DNA of 64,000 nucleotides from Oscheius sp. JU75 (lineage: Eukaryota; Nematoda; Chromadorea; Rhabditida; Rhabditidae). The first letter of the stretch is position 1. Every line of letters starts with the position of its first letter. Positions 33,034 to 44,732 of the stretch are shown here, in pieces. The notes beneath the pieces are model-generated. The model was not told the DNA's origin and did no database searches. It saw only the letters and a list, made by a program, of their open reading frames with translations. The stretch spans positions 2,294,001-2,358,000 of the forward strand of contig JASJZC010000005.1 of assembly GCA_037178855.1 (NCBI GenBank), read 5' to 3'. Position numbers and translations under genes: made by a program.

Positions 33034-33039
33034 AATAAA
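33034..33039 (+). terminator. poly(A) signal, alpha2-delta gene
   Basis: AATAAA lies 174 bases after the stop codon at 32860 and before the next plus-strand gene. Confidence 0.7.
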
Positions 33040-33284
33040 GACTTCTTAACCTACGAGAGTCTCCGTCTGTCTCTGCTATACTCAGTCATTCGTCAAGAAG
33101 TCTGAAACAGAACAGAAAAAGCGAGTTCTGTCAACTAGATTGCCTGTCAAGGCAAACCCCGTGACTTGTCATGTCTTATCCTTGTCCTGTCGAGATGGGA
33201 CTATAAAAAGAGCCAGCTGGCCAGAGAGTAATTGTGTGAGTAGCAGCGCCAGCGGACGGACGATTCCTCTTCTTTTTCTTCGCC

Positions 33285-35098
33285 ATGCGTCTTCTGAATG
33301 TCCTTTTCTTGTCCCTTTTACATCTGCTCGGCGCCAGTGGCATCCACGCTCCGTTTATGGGAAAGTCTGCCGCTGTCACCAAGGAAGTCGCCCTGGACCA
33401 GCTTCGCTCCTGTAGTGGAACTAAGCTGAAAGCCGACAATGGAACCAATCAGAAAGGCGTCGAGTACGCGATCAGCTGCAGAGTGGCCAACAGCTTCTTC
33501 CTCACTGCTGCCGAATTGGACATGACGGGCTCGCATGGAGACTCGGAGACTAGTGGCTGCTACCTGTGTCAGAACGAAGGAAACGATCAGATCTGCAAGG
33601 ATGCCAACATGGTCCAATTTGTTACGAAGAAGTTAACCAACATTACTATGCTCACAGAAACTGCCAGCTGTGCCCTCGAAGCCGGTCTCGTCAACAATCC
33701 CAAGCTCAAGCTGCGATACACCCGTACCGATGGTCTTAAGGAAGCCGAGAACAACAACTTCCACGTCAAAACCATCACCAACTTCATCCAGCCGGTAGGT
33801 TCTTTGGTAGTTCAGGGGCACTAATAGTCACTTTTCATTGGTCGGGTAGCAGTTGCCAGACATTGGGACATAGGTAGTTAGATAGGGAGACGGGTAGAGA
33901 TTACAAAACTAGGCTAGGAGACTTTAGAAGCAACTGGACTAATAGTTAGCATAGTACCTGACTGATCAAGAGTTTCCAGGAGAGCGACATCGTCTCGTCC
34001 CACTCGCAGAGCTTCTACGCGGACACCTTCAACTGGAAAAACTACGACCATTTCAAATGCCGCGGATGTCTTGGCGGAGCCTATCTGCAGTTCCAAGGCA
34101 CCCAAAACCAGCGATTCAACATCGAACTCTTTCCCAGAAAGACGTGTGAATGGATCATCTTCTGTTTCGACTTTGTCTTCGATGGGAAGAATCCGTCCAA
34201 ATGCATTCGCAACACCGAAGTTTACCTCTTTCTCCACAACGGAATCGTCCACTCGGGCAATCGTCAGTCCGCCTTTGCCATGAACCTGCTCTATGGGAGA
34301 AGCATCCGCATCGAGAGAACCGTGGAGTCTGCTGACCACTTCTGGATCACGAGTGGACAGAACGAGCGTCTGGTCCTTGCGCCATTCAACACCGGAGCCA
34401 AGATCATGATGGCCATGTCCCACAACGACTGTCTGGAACTGCCGATTCAAGGAATGGGAACTCTTGGCAGTCCAGAACTCGTGAATCCGACGCCAGTGGA
34501 CAAGGACAGAGCCAATCCGAGAGGTGTGACTCCTGTGAAGAAGGAGGATGTCGACGAGGACAACAACAAGCACCAGGAAGTCACTGTGAAGCCTCTGGGT
34601 AAAGCTGACGAAGTGCAAGCTCTAAGCGAACCGTCGACGACGACCGAGAAGGTGCTGAACATGACAATGGCTCCGACGACCGAGGTTCCAACCCAAGCTC
34701 CCAATATGCAGGGAATAGCTGCTCCGAAGTACGACGAGAACTCTGGCAATGCTCGCTACAGGGGCTGGCTGACGTGGGCCTACTTCTACGGTAGTCTCAC
34801 AGGCACTCTGCTCGGTTCCCTCATCTGTGGCCTGCTCTTCTTCCTCATCCGTCGTACCGTCTACCGCGACTGGTACAGAGGCATGTACAAGCGCTACGGA
34901 TGCGACGCCTCTGGAACGACTGGTGGAGTGACGGGAGCAGAGTTTGGTGCCACAACCACGGGTGGCAATACGACTATAGGATCGACGACTGCTGAAGCCA
35001 CGACGGCAACCACGATGGTCGAGACGACTGGCGGCACGACGAGCGATGGAACGACCACTGGCGGTAATACAGGAACCAAGTCCATGATCACCATCTAG
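33285..35098 (+). CDS. uncharacterised type I membrane protein with Thr/Gly-rich tail
   Basis: Exons 33285-33794 and 33980-35098 give 542 residues. Residues 1-20 are a signal peptide (RLLNVLFLSLLHLLGASG). The ectodomain (about 21-434) has paired cysteines and motifs such as CYLCQNEGNDQICKDAN, KCRGCLGGAYLQFQG and CEWIIFCFDFVFDGKNPSKC. Its middle is rich in beta-type sequence and resembles a CUB- or galectin-like sandwich only loosely. A Thr/Pro/Lys stalk follows. The single membrane helix is at about 435-462 (GSLTGTLLGSLICGLLFFLI) and ends in RR. The cytoplasmic tail (about 80 residues) is dominated by Thr and Gly in TTGG, GGNTT and TTAEATTATT units, with no lysine-rich or tyrosine motif. I do not recognise the family. 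It may be nematode-specific. The gene has one intron (33795-33979), unlike its intron-rich neighbours. Confidence 0.75.
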
Positions 35099-36218
35099 AT
35101 GAAGATTTATGGTGTTCCAAAAACCTTGTTCTTCTTTGTTCAGTAGTCTTGGCGGTACTTTTCCTAGCAGTCTCTCTACATCTTGTCTCTTTTGTTTGGT
35201 TTGAACTCCTCGAGCTTTGGGGGAAATTTGGGAACTTAAAGAAGCGGCGCAGCTGGCAGTTGTCAATAGTAGGTCAAGAGTGAAAGACGGCTGATCTATT
35301 TTAAATTGTGCTCTCACCTATGTCTGTGTGTATGTCGGAAGCTTTATTGCCAATTACTCGCCAGCAGTTTCTTTGTGACAGTGAGTTACTTTGGGAACTT
35401 AAAGAAGCGGCGCAGCTGGCAGTTGTCAATAGTTTGTGCGCACATTCACTGTTTGCAAGTCAAATCAAATCGAACCAGTTTGGGAGATAGCGTCATTGGG
35501 AAACGTTGCTCCTGTCACAGTAACTCGACTAGAGGGAGCCATGCGGCCAGGTTAGGGAAGAAAATAGATGGAAAAACCAGGACAGGCTGACAGACGGGAA
35601 ACCGAAAAAGGCTCAAAGAATGTTCTAGATGTCTTTGAGCCCCTAGGGGCGATAGCAATACTTCTTATCGAAAACTTCCGACTATCGCCTTCGATATCTG
35701 AACACGGCTTCATCCATCGAAGTCGAGCCGAGAGAGCGCTTGTTATTGTAATGAAATTGGGATTCCCTAGTAGAACCATCTCCTTAACACTGCTAGGTCC
35801 TTCTGTAAACTTCAGACTTCAGCTCACTCCCTACCACTACTGGAGCCCGTTGTCCAGTCCAGTCTGCTTGTTGTGCTCTGAGTCCATTGTCACTCGACTA
35901 GTCTTGTATTCATTCCCCCTTTCTCTCTCTCCTCACTCCTCAACTCATTTATCTCCGCCTCATTAGCGAATCAAAGGACTCGCTTGTTAGTCCACTCTCC
36001 TCTCTATTGTAGTCTTCCTTTTTCTTACCGAACACGCAAGGGCAGGTGGAGCCGAGGAAAAGATCGTTAATAACTTAATAATCAGTGAGAGAGACTCGGA
36101 AATTGGTTTCATAATCGGACCCTCAGGAGACGTCGCCCGAAGAAAAGGAGGAGACTCCGCCCCTTCTCCTCCTCCCTCGCCAGTCCACTTTCCTCCTCGA
36201 TGTCCGCCTAATGCGGCT
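35099..36218. other. intergenic with a 165-bp-spaced direct repeat
   Basis: No supported coding sequence. TTGGGAACTTAAAGAAGCGG followed by CGCAGCTGGCAGTTGTCAAT and AGT occurs at about 35228-35270 and again at about 35391-35433. Each copy is roughly 43 bases and nearly identical. The rest shows nothing recognisable. Confidence 0.7.
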
Positions 36219-39200
36219 ATGCGATTGTCATGTCTTTTGTTGGTCCAGCTCCTAGCTGTCACTCTCACAGAAGGTTTGTCCTGCCTGTTGTTGAATCAAT
36301 GGGAACGAGTGTTTATATTTCGGAAAGTCTCTCTTCCTCTCCTCTCTCTTATTTACGACCTTACAACACAGCTGTGGCACAATGCGGAGGTCATAAATCT
36401 CCGAGGCTTAATCACGACTAAAACAATCGGAACAGGAAATCGCTGAAGAGGAGGAAAGAGAGAAGAGGGTTAGAGGCTCGAAATTTGATACAGACAACTT
36501 TCCAGCCACGTAGGGTGAGCCATGGGAATGTTTCTTTGCACAACTATAGGAGGGCAACTCGATATCCATATCTCCTTCTCTTTGGGGGTCAAATTGAAGT
36601 GTAATCACAGCGTGTATACGACTACAATCCCCACCATTAGCACAGGTTATGAGCTCTTTCTTTGAACGTGTAGGCCACAGGATCCAGTTATACGAGCCAA
36701 GAATATCTGAGAAAGTGAGTTGTTACGTGATAATTTAGGTGGTCAACAGGTGTCGGTCAGGAAGTAAACTGAGTAAGCGGGATCCGATTACCTATTATCT
36801 GTCAGCGAACAGTTCAGAAAAATCGAAGACGTTTCTGGCCAATGTGTGTCGACGGAAAGGTTTGGTTATACTGAAACGGGCTAAAATGTCCTTGGTAAGC
36901 TCGCGATTTCACACTTTAGTGTACCTCCGCATAGCTTAGGTATACGATAGCTGTTTCTTGAATCCTGTAAGCCTACTAAATGAGTAATTTACCCGAACTG
37001 CAAACTCACAGACACTCAAATGAGGAAATGACAGTAGCTTCCCTTCCAAGGCAAACTTTCCAGCTCTTTTTTTTTTTTTTTTTTGCTATGAGGGGTTTTG
37101 AACTTTCGTGATGTTCAATAAACTTCTAGAGAGATCTAGAGAAGACCAAGCTATACACGTTTACAAAATATGACTTCTCAAAGTCCAGGGCTCCTTGATT
37201 CAGTAAGTTGGGCAGGGCAGCTCCCAGTGAGACTCGACTGGCATACATTGGGTTTCAAACCTTCTGTTTGAACCTTTCCTGTTCAAAAAGAACCGAAAGG
37301 CAGTCACAGAACTGTCAAAACGACTCTCCTTCTTTAGAAAAGGCTCTGAACCAATAGTCCGTCTATTTGTTCATCCCATGCAGCCTTTGCCCTTTCCTCC
37401 ATCCCTTGGGCCCCAATTAAAAGAATTCCTCCTTTTCCCCCAAGACGGAGTCAACTTGTTAATTGTGTTTACGCGATTCTCTCTCTGTTCCACGGACAAA
37501 AAAAGGAGAGAGTCCACCAGTGCTTTCGATTGCCTGAATAGGCTCTTATGAGCCGGGGGCTCCGCAGATTCTCATGCTTATAACGAGTCGTCGTCGTCTC
37601 TCTCTCTAGCCTCACTCATTGCCCCCGAGGGAAAGAGAGGACCTTTTTAGTCGAATCAAAAGATTTCGGAGTAGGAGGCTGGGGGTGAATTCCCGAGGGA
37701 GACGGACGTTTCGCCCGTCTCACACCTCCTAGTGTGGGACATCGATTCGTGGAGACGCCAAACTGTCAGAGATTTCTGGTTTTTTTTAACAGAAATTCTG
37801 GGAAAGGAGGGAAAAAAGATTTGTATTCTCGCTAAAAAATATATCTAAAATAAGATCATTTCAGGCGTGAAGTGCTTCTGTGACCGGGAGTCCTGCGACG
37901 AGAATCTGCTCTGCCAGGGCGAGTTCTGTTTCATTGGACTGCGTCGCGACGACAGCGGTTAGTTCTTTTCTCTCTTCGCACACCGGAAGCGTGCTTGATT
38001 TCGTCCATAGCCATAAGTACATGGGGTCGCTTAGACGCTCGGACACACACCGAGCTAAGAGAGAGTTATGGCCTGTTTATGAGCATGGCAGGGACCACTT
38101 TTAGTTCATATGTGAAATTACGGGAAGTTGTGAAAGGGAACACGAATTGACCATTTCCTTTTCGGGAACGAGCAGCATATTTTTAGCTACTGACTGTAAG
38201 ACACATACTTTGCTAAGCATTACAGATTCTGTACTATTCGAAAAAAAAATATGTATCTCGGCTCGTTCCAATTGAAATAAAGATTGTTGGATTGTTATAG
38301 GTCTTTTGTATCCGTGGAACTCTTGAGCACCAAGAAAGAGGAACAATCAATCCAAACAGAAGTTGGCTTCTAGTGTAAAGGAAGTACCAATAATCTGAAA
38401 AAAGTTAGGAACGACTCGGCATTTCAGTTCCAGTCCTCGAAGGATTTCACTGGGTACGAAGCATTTTGACAGAAAACGGTGGCATACCTGTAGCTCTTGA
38501 AGAACACTCATTAACCCAAAATTTAACTCATTTAGATGAGTCATCTTGACAGCTCAGATACTCACTGTTTGTATCAATCCATCTGACAATTTTACCGGAG
38601 AATGACAGCTGTTGACTGTCACTTTTAGTATTTTAAGTCAACTCTCAAACACAACGAAACATCAGTAACTGTCCATGGTGAGGCATCTGTTTTGACTTAA
38701 AGATGCACAGCTGACTCATACCTTATTGGCCTTAATTTTAATGACTGTGTTTCTTTTGTGACTTTAACTCGTAGCTGGTATCCAGAATATCTAGGACCAA
38801 AAAGTTACAAACAGTTTTACTCTCCCAGAACAAACCATCTTTCAGCAGACTCCCACCGTCTCCGTCAGCACTGTGGCAGTGGTTCGGACCTTGCTTTCCT
38901 TGGCGGAGGCAGTCAGCCTCGCTGTGAGGAACGTATCGACGACTGGCACGAGGTGAATTTTTGTCTCCGCCGGTGACAGATGGCCATGCTCCATTTATCT
39001 CCTGGCCAGATCTGAAGGCATCTCCCCTGAGGACAGTCTTTCTCGCCATATGGCCAACCCCTCTCGCTCGTTAGAGAAGCATAAGACCTCATTAGCATAT
39101 CCGTGTCGGAACAAATGCCTTCTCGACAGGGATTAGAGGCGAACAGAGAGAGAGAGAGACGATTGAGTGCTGGGGATAGAGCAGAGAGGGTAATTGCGAA

Positions 39201-40038
39201 CTGGAAGATGGAGAATCGAGTGTCGGGGAACACGAAAGGCAGTATTCTTTGGCAACCCACGAAGGTTTTGTAGTCATTGCTCTGGATTTCTGGCTGAATC
39301 GAATATCGGACAATTCCTAGCAAAAAACGGGTTCATTCAACACCAAAAATGGCAAAGAAAAGACATCACAAACGCCTTTTGCTCGCAAAAGGCGTTTGTG
39401 ATGTCCAACAGTTTTCTACTCTTTCTCGGCGAAAGCGCGCGCTTGCCATCGCCCATTTCGTGAGCCCAGTCGAATTTTGCACATATTCCAGCGCCCATCT
39501 ACAAGAAATCGTATAAGCATGCGTTCGATATCAAAAATGATAGGAAAGTAACGACGGGGTCGAGAAATAGTTCGTTTGAACGTTTCCCGTGGTTTGCCTA
39601 CTCCAGAAACCAGGAAGTGGATTTTCTTCGAGGAAATCGACACGATATTGGTCTCTATCCCCTAAACGCAATGCATTTTACCTGTAAATCTTTCCTTTGC
39701 CTACAACTGTCCCCTAGATGTCGCTTGTTGTTCCCAAGACAAAAAACAAACACCTTTCCCGGGCGCTCAAAACATATAAAATTCAGATCTGTACATGTAC
39801 ATCGGACTTTTGCAACACGTTCGCCTATCTCCGATCCTCAATTGACAGCAGAATTCACAGTCATGATACTGTCAGCTTCACAAAGACCGAAGTGCCGGCA
39901 ATTGTGCACCGAGATCGGCCCGAAGTGCTGCCGCGGAACAACAACTCGTCGATCGTCGTCCTTCTCGTGATCATTCCGCTGGCTGTCGGAGGCAGTGCCG
40001 TCATTTTCATTTTCCTAAATTATCATTGCAAGCTGTAG
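36219..40038 (+). CDS. small Ly6/activin-receptor-like three-finger membrane protein
   Basis: Exons 36219-36273, 37865-37957, 38846-38952 and 39787-40038 give 168 residues with consistent phases. Exon 1 is a signal peptide (RLSCLLLVQLLAVTLTEG). The ectodomain has the three-finger cysteine pattern: CFCDRESCDENLLCQGEFC, then QHCGSGSDLAF, then PRCEERIDDW, closing with CTCTSDFCN. The terminal CxCxxDxCN is the family hallmark of Ly6/uPAR and TGF-beta receptor ectodomains. A membrane helix at about 140-163 (VVLLVIIPLAVGGSAVIFIF) and a very short tail (NYHCKL) complete it, so there is no kinase domain. Function is unknown; such proteins usually bind ligands or modulate receptors. Introns are long (1.6, 0.9 and 0.8 kb), so exon linkage rests on phase and cysteine spacing. 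Intron 3 carries a perfect 44-base palindrome. Confidence 0.72.
37067..37084. repeat. poly-T tract (18 T)
   Basis: Homopolymer run in intron 1 of the three-finger receptor gene. It could be the tail of a retroposed element on the minus strand, but no body is recognisable. Confidence 0.8.
39362..39405. repeat. perfect palindrome, 21-bp arms with 2-bp spacer
   Basis: GACATCACAAACGCCTTTTG then C, a two-base TC spacer, and the exact reverse complement ending GGCGTTTGTGATGTC. All 21 pairs match. It lies in intron 3 of the three-finger receptor gene. There is no T-run or gene end that would make it a terminator. Confidence 0.95.
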
Positions 40039-40340
40039 GTTTCACGGTCGGGCTTTAAAACCAATAGAAACTTCCAGATGCTAACTCAGGGCCGCAGTCA
40101 ACACGCTCCCAGCCTTTCCTTCCGATCTGTGATATTTCCCCCACTCTCCCGAAATCCAGTTGTTGTAGCCCGATGACACTCTCTTAGGTTTGTAGATGAT
40201 TGTAAAGAAGAAACCTGGATAAAACAGAATTTATCATACAATTATAAAAAAGCAAACGGAAATATCATATAATTGTACCCTGCTGCTAATATTGGTAGAC
40301 TGCACTTTGTCGAATGGATGAGGAGTCTTCTTAACGGAGA

Positions 40341-42360
40341 TTACTGGGTCTTTTTCTCTCTGCTCGACGAGGAACGGGTCGAGTTACCCTGAAAATGCGT
40401 TTTTTCATAGATCTTTACAGCCGAGCGTCTGGAAATGACACAAAATGGGGAGAAGAAACTTGCCATAGACATGGTGTCGTGCATTTGAATGACGCCTCCG
40501 AGAGCACCGAGATTGCCGGCATTTGGTGAGATGAAGTTGGTCCAGATGAAATTAACACCGTCGTCGACCAAGCCGCCGGCCTCACGGATATTGCCGGAAT
40601 ACCGAGCGTACACCCACACTGCGAGGGCTGTGATGACTATGAAGAGCAACGACGTACAGAGACCTAAAGTTCTGTTTCGTAATTTGAGAATTAAAAGGAC
40701 GAACCAGCCAAAAAGTTGATTCCGATCATCTGGAAGAACTCCTGGAAAATGTAGTCGGCGATCATGATGGCGACGAGGAAGGCCGGTGTACGCATCGACT
40801 TGAACAGATTCTTGCCGTTGTTGACCCGAACGTAGGCTTCGAAACTCTCGCCAATATCCGCCTCTAGCTTCTCCAAAAACTGCAGACTGTAATCCACGCC
40901 TCCCATCTTACGGGCATTGCGGAATTCTCGCACGGCAGCTCCCTAAACATCGTCTATTGAAGTGAAGACATGAGAAACTACCTTGGCGGTGTCATGTTCT
41001 TGGTTCAAATCCTCGGTGTTTAAGTAAGGCGTCTCTCCGCCGCAGACCTCCTCCATTTTGCGCTGATAGACGGCCTTGGCACTAGCAACAGCAGCCAGAT
41101 TGTTGGCTTCGGCTGTGGCGCGAAGCATCGACTTCGGCTCCGGCAGATCCTGCCCATTGAAGATCTTCATGTAGGCCTTGAAATATTCGACCAGCTCGCG
41201 GCAGGTGACCTTCTGTCCATTGATTTCCTTCACCACGAGATGGCTCGGATCGAGGAGACGCGGCACCATCAGGCGTAGCTGCTGTTGGAATTCGGGCTCG
41301 ATTTCTGAAATTACGAATGATATGACCTTTTCGGTCAGAAAGAAAAACCTGTCAGTGTACCGTCGAATAAAGGATTCGTGGCGACCTTTAAGCCGGGATG
41401 GGGCATCAGGAAGCAGGAGATGTTCTCGAAACAGCTACGAATGTGCTGTCGGAGCTCCTGCAGCTCGGAATGTTGTTTTTCGGAGACCTGGAGTCGCTTG
41501 TCCAGAATACGCTGACCGCCTTGGAAGCCAAATTCCGCCTCGTAAGGGAAGGACCAATCACGAACCAGGAACATCAGGGACTGAAGGTAATAGATTTAGC
41601 AGATTTTGGTTCGGTTTGCAAAGATAAAAAGGGGTGAAAAGGTACCTGGAAGGGCTTGGCTTCGTTAGATTCCAGGGCCAGGCGACCGTATTCGGTGAAG
41701 AGTTGGAGATGCTGGAGATCATCCTCCTGTATGTTGTGGGTAAGATTATAGATTTGGATGGACGAAATCATCGTGGAGAGGGCGAAGATGGTGGCACAGT
41801 CGCGGACGGTCGACTGCGAATCGAAAGCTCCCTGAGTGTCCATGAGAATGACGGCCACGTCCTCATTATTGCGATCCTTCAGAATGAATGGTTCGCTCCA
41901 GATAAGGATTCCGTTCGTATCGCGTTCACTGCCGCCTTTCCAAGAGAATCCTTTCAGCGGAGTTTTGGGATCCAGCCACTCGTCGTCGAGTAAATCGTCT
42001 GTTCCTACAAATAAACTCTGGTTGAATGAAAGTAATAGACGTGCCTGTGCTCTTATAACGCAAGTAGCGGAGGAAGAAATTAAGAAGGAAACTTTTGCCC
42101 TTCCTGTAAGCGCCAGCCACTCCTATGATGGCTACCTGAACAAGTTAATAGTTTTGATAAAACAATATGGTTCGAACCTTTTTGTCTGCGATTTTGGGAT
42201 TGAGTAGAATCTTCTCGAGATCGGCAATGTTCAATTCGAAGGTGTGATCGCCGGCTTCAACAACTTCGACGATCCGAACGGCATGAGGACCGGAAACCGA
42301 AGTAGTTTCGGTCTCCTGCTCACTCTCCAGCTCGTTTCGCCTGATCAGATTGTCTCCCAT
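40341..42360 (-). CDS. atln-1: atlastin, ER membrane-fusion GTPase
   Basis: Dynamin-like GTPase that fuses ER tubules. Exons: 42178-42360, 42045-42135, 41646-42004, 41349-41580, 40982-41304, 40705-40942, 40341-40663; 582 residues. P-loop [13 protein letters not shown] (about 68-80), switch region [11 protein letters not shown], guanine-specificity motif [11 protein letters not shown], and the middle-domain motif [20 protein letters not shown] then [14 protein letters not shown] are all close to human ATL1. Two hydrophobic hairpin segments ([18 protein letters not shown] and [20 protein letters not shown]) are followed by a C-terminal tail ending [13 protein letters not shown]. Intron 42005-42044 must begin with GC (ACAG|GCACGT) because no GT donor gives the correct phase. 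The final exon is read through to 40341; an intron there would end the protein early. A TTTTTCAG about 12 bases above the ATG may be a trans-splice or UTR acceptor. Confidence 0.92.
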
Positions 42361-43017
42361 GCTGTTTATATCTGAAAAATGAGGAAATCCAAGAGAGACA
42401 ATGAAAAGAAAGATCAATGACAGAAAAGCGATCGGTGAATTGGAATTCAACCATTTTCCATGGAACGGAATGGCTGTGGTTGACGCAAAGTAGCTTCCAA
42501 ATGATGAAAGAGGGGTATTTGGTAATAATATGATAGGGAACGTAGGCAAATGACCCTCGTCAAGAGTAGCACAACACGAGAACGACGGGTTAGACACGCA
42601 GAGGATACGACAACAGCCACTACATGGCCGGCTGTCAGTCTGGAGGTGGCGAGAAGGACAAACACGCTGGAATTGTGATGGAAAACAAGTGAAATGGAAT
42701 AAATTTGATTTCGAATTACCGCCAAAACGATGTGACTGTACAAAACGCAACGAGGGAAAATTCAAAATTTAGGACTGAAAAAGTCGGGAGAGTCTTTCTG
42801 ATTTTTTTTCTCCCTTTCTCCCTTGTTTTTTGTGTGTGTTTTTCTCTGTAAAATGCGTAGAAACGTTGTATGACGATGAAGTAGAGCCGCTACTGCAGCT
42901 GCGGATAAGAGAAGTTCGCGTAAAGTCTTTTCTATTCGCATGTTCGTTTTCGTTCCCTACACATTATCTTCCTTTTATCGTCCCTTCTTCTCAGTTAGTG
43001 TCATTTTAAGAGCGGAA
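42361..43017. other. divergent intergenic region, atlastin / DAZ-like gene
   Basis: A 657-base region between two divergently transcribed genes, so both promoters must be close. A CTTCTTCTCAG at about 42984-42994 lies 23 bases before the DAZ-like ATG and could be its trans-splice acceptor. No other element is visible. Confidence 0.5.
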
Positions 43018-44443
43018 ATGGCTCATTATGTGCCACAGACGTACCTGCCTTCTCAAAATCAGTGTGACTACAATCAGGATTACCACCCACATCCTGGATC
43101 GGAGCCTACTTACATTCCGAAACGTGTCTTCATCGGTGGACTTCCGCCAAATGTAAATTCGCTGTCTTGTCTTATTGTGACATTTCCTTTTCAGACGACT
43201 GATGCAGAACTAACTCAGTTCTTTTCGCAATTCGTTCATGTGGTTGAATGCAAGATTGTGCTGAATCCGGATCGTGCTGGCAGAAACTTCGGGTTCATCA
43301 GCGTCAACAGCGAAGCCGATGCCGAACTCTTGAAGGGATTGGATGAAAGAAGACTTTACTTCAAGGATAGGAAGCTGAATGTTGCCTCGGCAATGAAGAA
43401 ACAATACAGAAGTGGTATTTGCATTCGTTTTTCTCTCGTGATTGTAGCCTTCAGATTGCGGTAATGTCAACAGCAGCTTTGTTGCTGCATCAATGAATAA
43501 CAGCTATTCTTATATGCCTATGGTTCCGCAGCAACAGCAGCAGTACTACTACACTCCCCAGGCTTGTCATTTGGTTGCTAGCAAGCGAACAAGCCAGTTT
43601 AGAATAGTCATTACATGAACACCTCGATTCCATTCAGTCCTTCTGGTGACGAGCCTAACAACGGGTACAATTATTACAAGAACGCCCAGTATGCTATGGT
43701 TGGCCGTAAGTGCCTGTCTGTTTCTTCAATGATGAACGCTTCAGAGCCGTGTTACGATGTGAACCAAAATCACTACTATCCGGTGCATGGACATGGCGCT
43801 ATGAACGAGTCTGGTGGAGTTTATTCTCAGTACTATCACTATCCCCAGACTGGTTATCAGATGGTTCGTTTAACGATTCTTCGTCTAAAATCGTTCATTT
43901 TCAGCCGATTCCCAACTACAACTACGCTATGGATGCTTCCTATTATCCGGCTCCTGTCGAACGCACCATCACGCCCGTTTCTCCGTATGTCAAGTCCAGC
44001 TCGCGTTCCTCTGCCGGTTCTCCTCCTCTCTCTACTCCTCGAGATGATAAGCCGCGCGCTTCAAAACTAAGCGCTGTACATGATACTCCGAAGACTGGGA
44101 AAGGATATGGAACCGTCAAAGGTTCGCGTCTTTTGCCCACTGTTAAATGGCGTCGATTGCAGTGAAGAAGTCTCCGTCACCCGAGCTGCCCGTCAAACTT
44201 GAGCCTAGAAAGAAGGGCCCGGACGGTCGTTTCCGCAATGCTGATTCCGGCTCGCAGCACTACAAGTTCATTCGGTCTCCTCCATCTGCCACCAAGAGTC
44301 TGCCTGATCGCCCGAAGCCTGCTGGCCGTGTAGTTCAGTCGCTCGCCGACAAATTCAGCAGCATGGTCATCGAGAAGCAGGATCCTTGCTACGGTAGCTC
44401 GCAGTGCCTTGATCTTGTTATTCTATAACCAATTTCAGCTTGA
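43018..44443 (+). CDS. daz-1: DAZ/Boule-type germline RNA-binding protein
   Basis: DAZ family proteins promote translation in germ cells; C. elegans daz-1 is needed for oogenesis (known). Exons: 43018-43152, 43195-43414, 43455-43561, 43603-43705, 43745-43863, 43905-44121, 44163-44393, then 44439-44443; 378 residues. The single RRM (about residues 35-115) has RNP2 RVFIGGLP and RNP1 NFGFISV. The segment after it, YFKDRKLNVASAMKKQ, matches the DAZ signature YKDKKLNIGPAIRKQ. The rest is rich in Gln, Tyr, Asn and Pro, typical of DAZ repeats but not tandem, ending in a basic Ser/Pro region. Intron 43562-43602 starts with GC (CAG|GCTTGT); the only GT alternative would leave 29 nt. The last intron places TGA directly after the junction. 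Without splicing, the frame would run to 44428 with a slightly longer end. Confidence 0.85.
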
Positions 44444-44726
44444 GCAGCTCCGTTATCTCCAAGACTCGAGTTTGCCTCCGTCTCTATTGGCCTCTCCACT
44501 ACCATGATAATATTGACCTCTCTACCCCAATTTTAAATGATCTGTGAGTATTTGTTTTCCGTTGACTACCAATGTGAGCAACTTTGTTCTTCACTCCCTA
44601 TCATCTATTTTGTGTGCCTGTTCTAAGCAGCGCAATTTCTACTAGCCTACAAGACACCCTGTCAAATTTTTGGTTTGAAACACGTTGTGCAATTTTGCCC
44701 ACGGTGGAACTTATCTATGTGTGTGT

Positions 44727-44732
44727 AATAAA
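44727..44732 (+). terminator. poly(A) signal, DAZ-like gene
   Basis: AATAAA, about 285 bases after the stop codon, is the first one downstream on the plus strand. Confidence 0.6.

Noticed and set aside
33914-34618. 234-residue minus-strand frame
   Set aside because: Antisense of the second exon of the unknown membrane protein, whose plus-strand reading has signal peptide, cysteines and membrane helix.
42361-42765. Upstream extension of the atlastin first-exon frame
   Set aside because: The frame is open but hydrophobic and non-conserved. A TTTTTCAG site and the ATG at 42360 match the family start.
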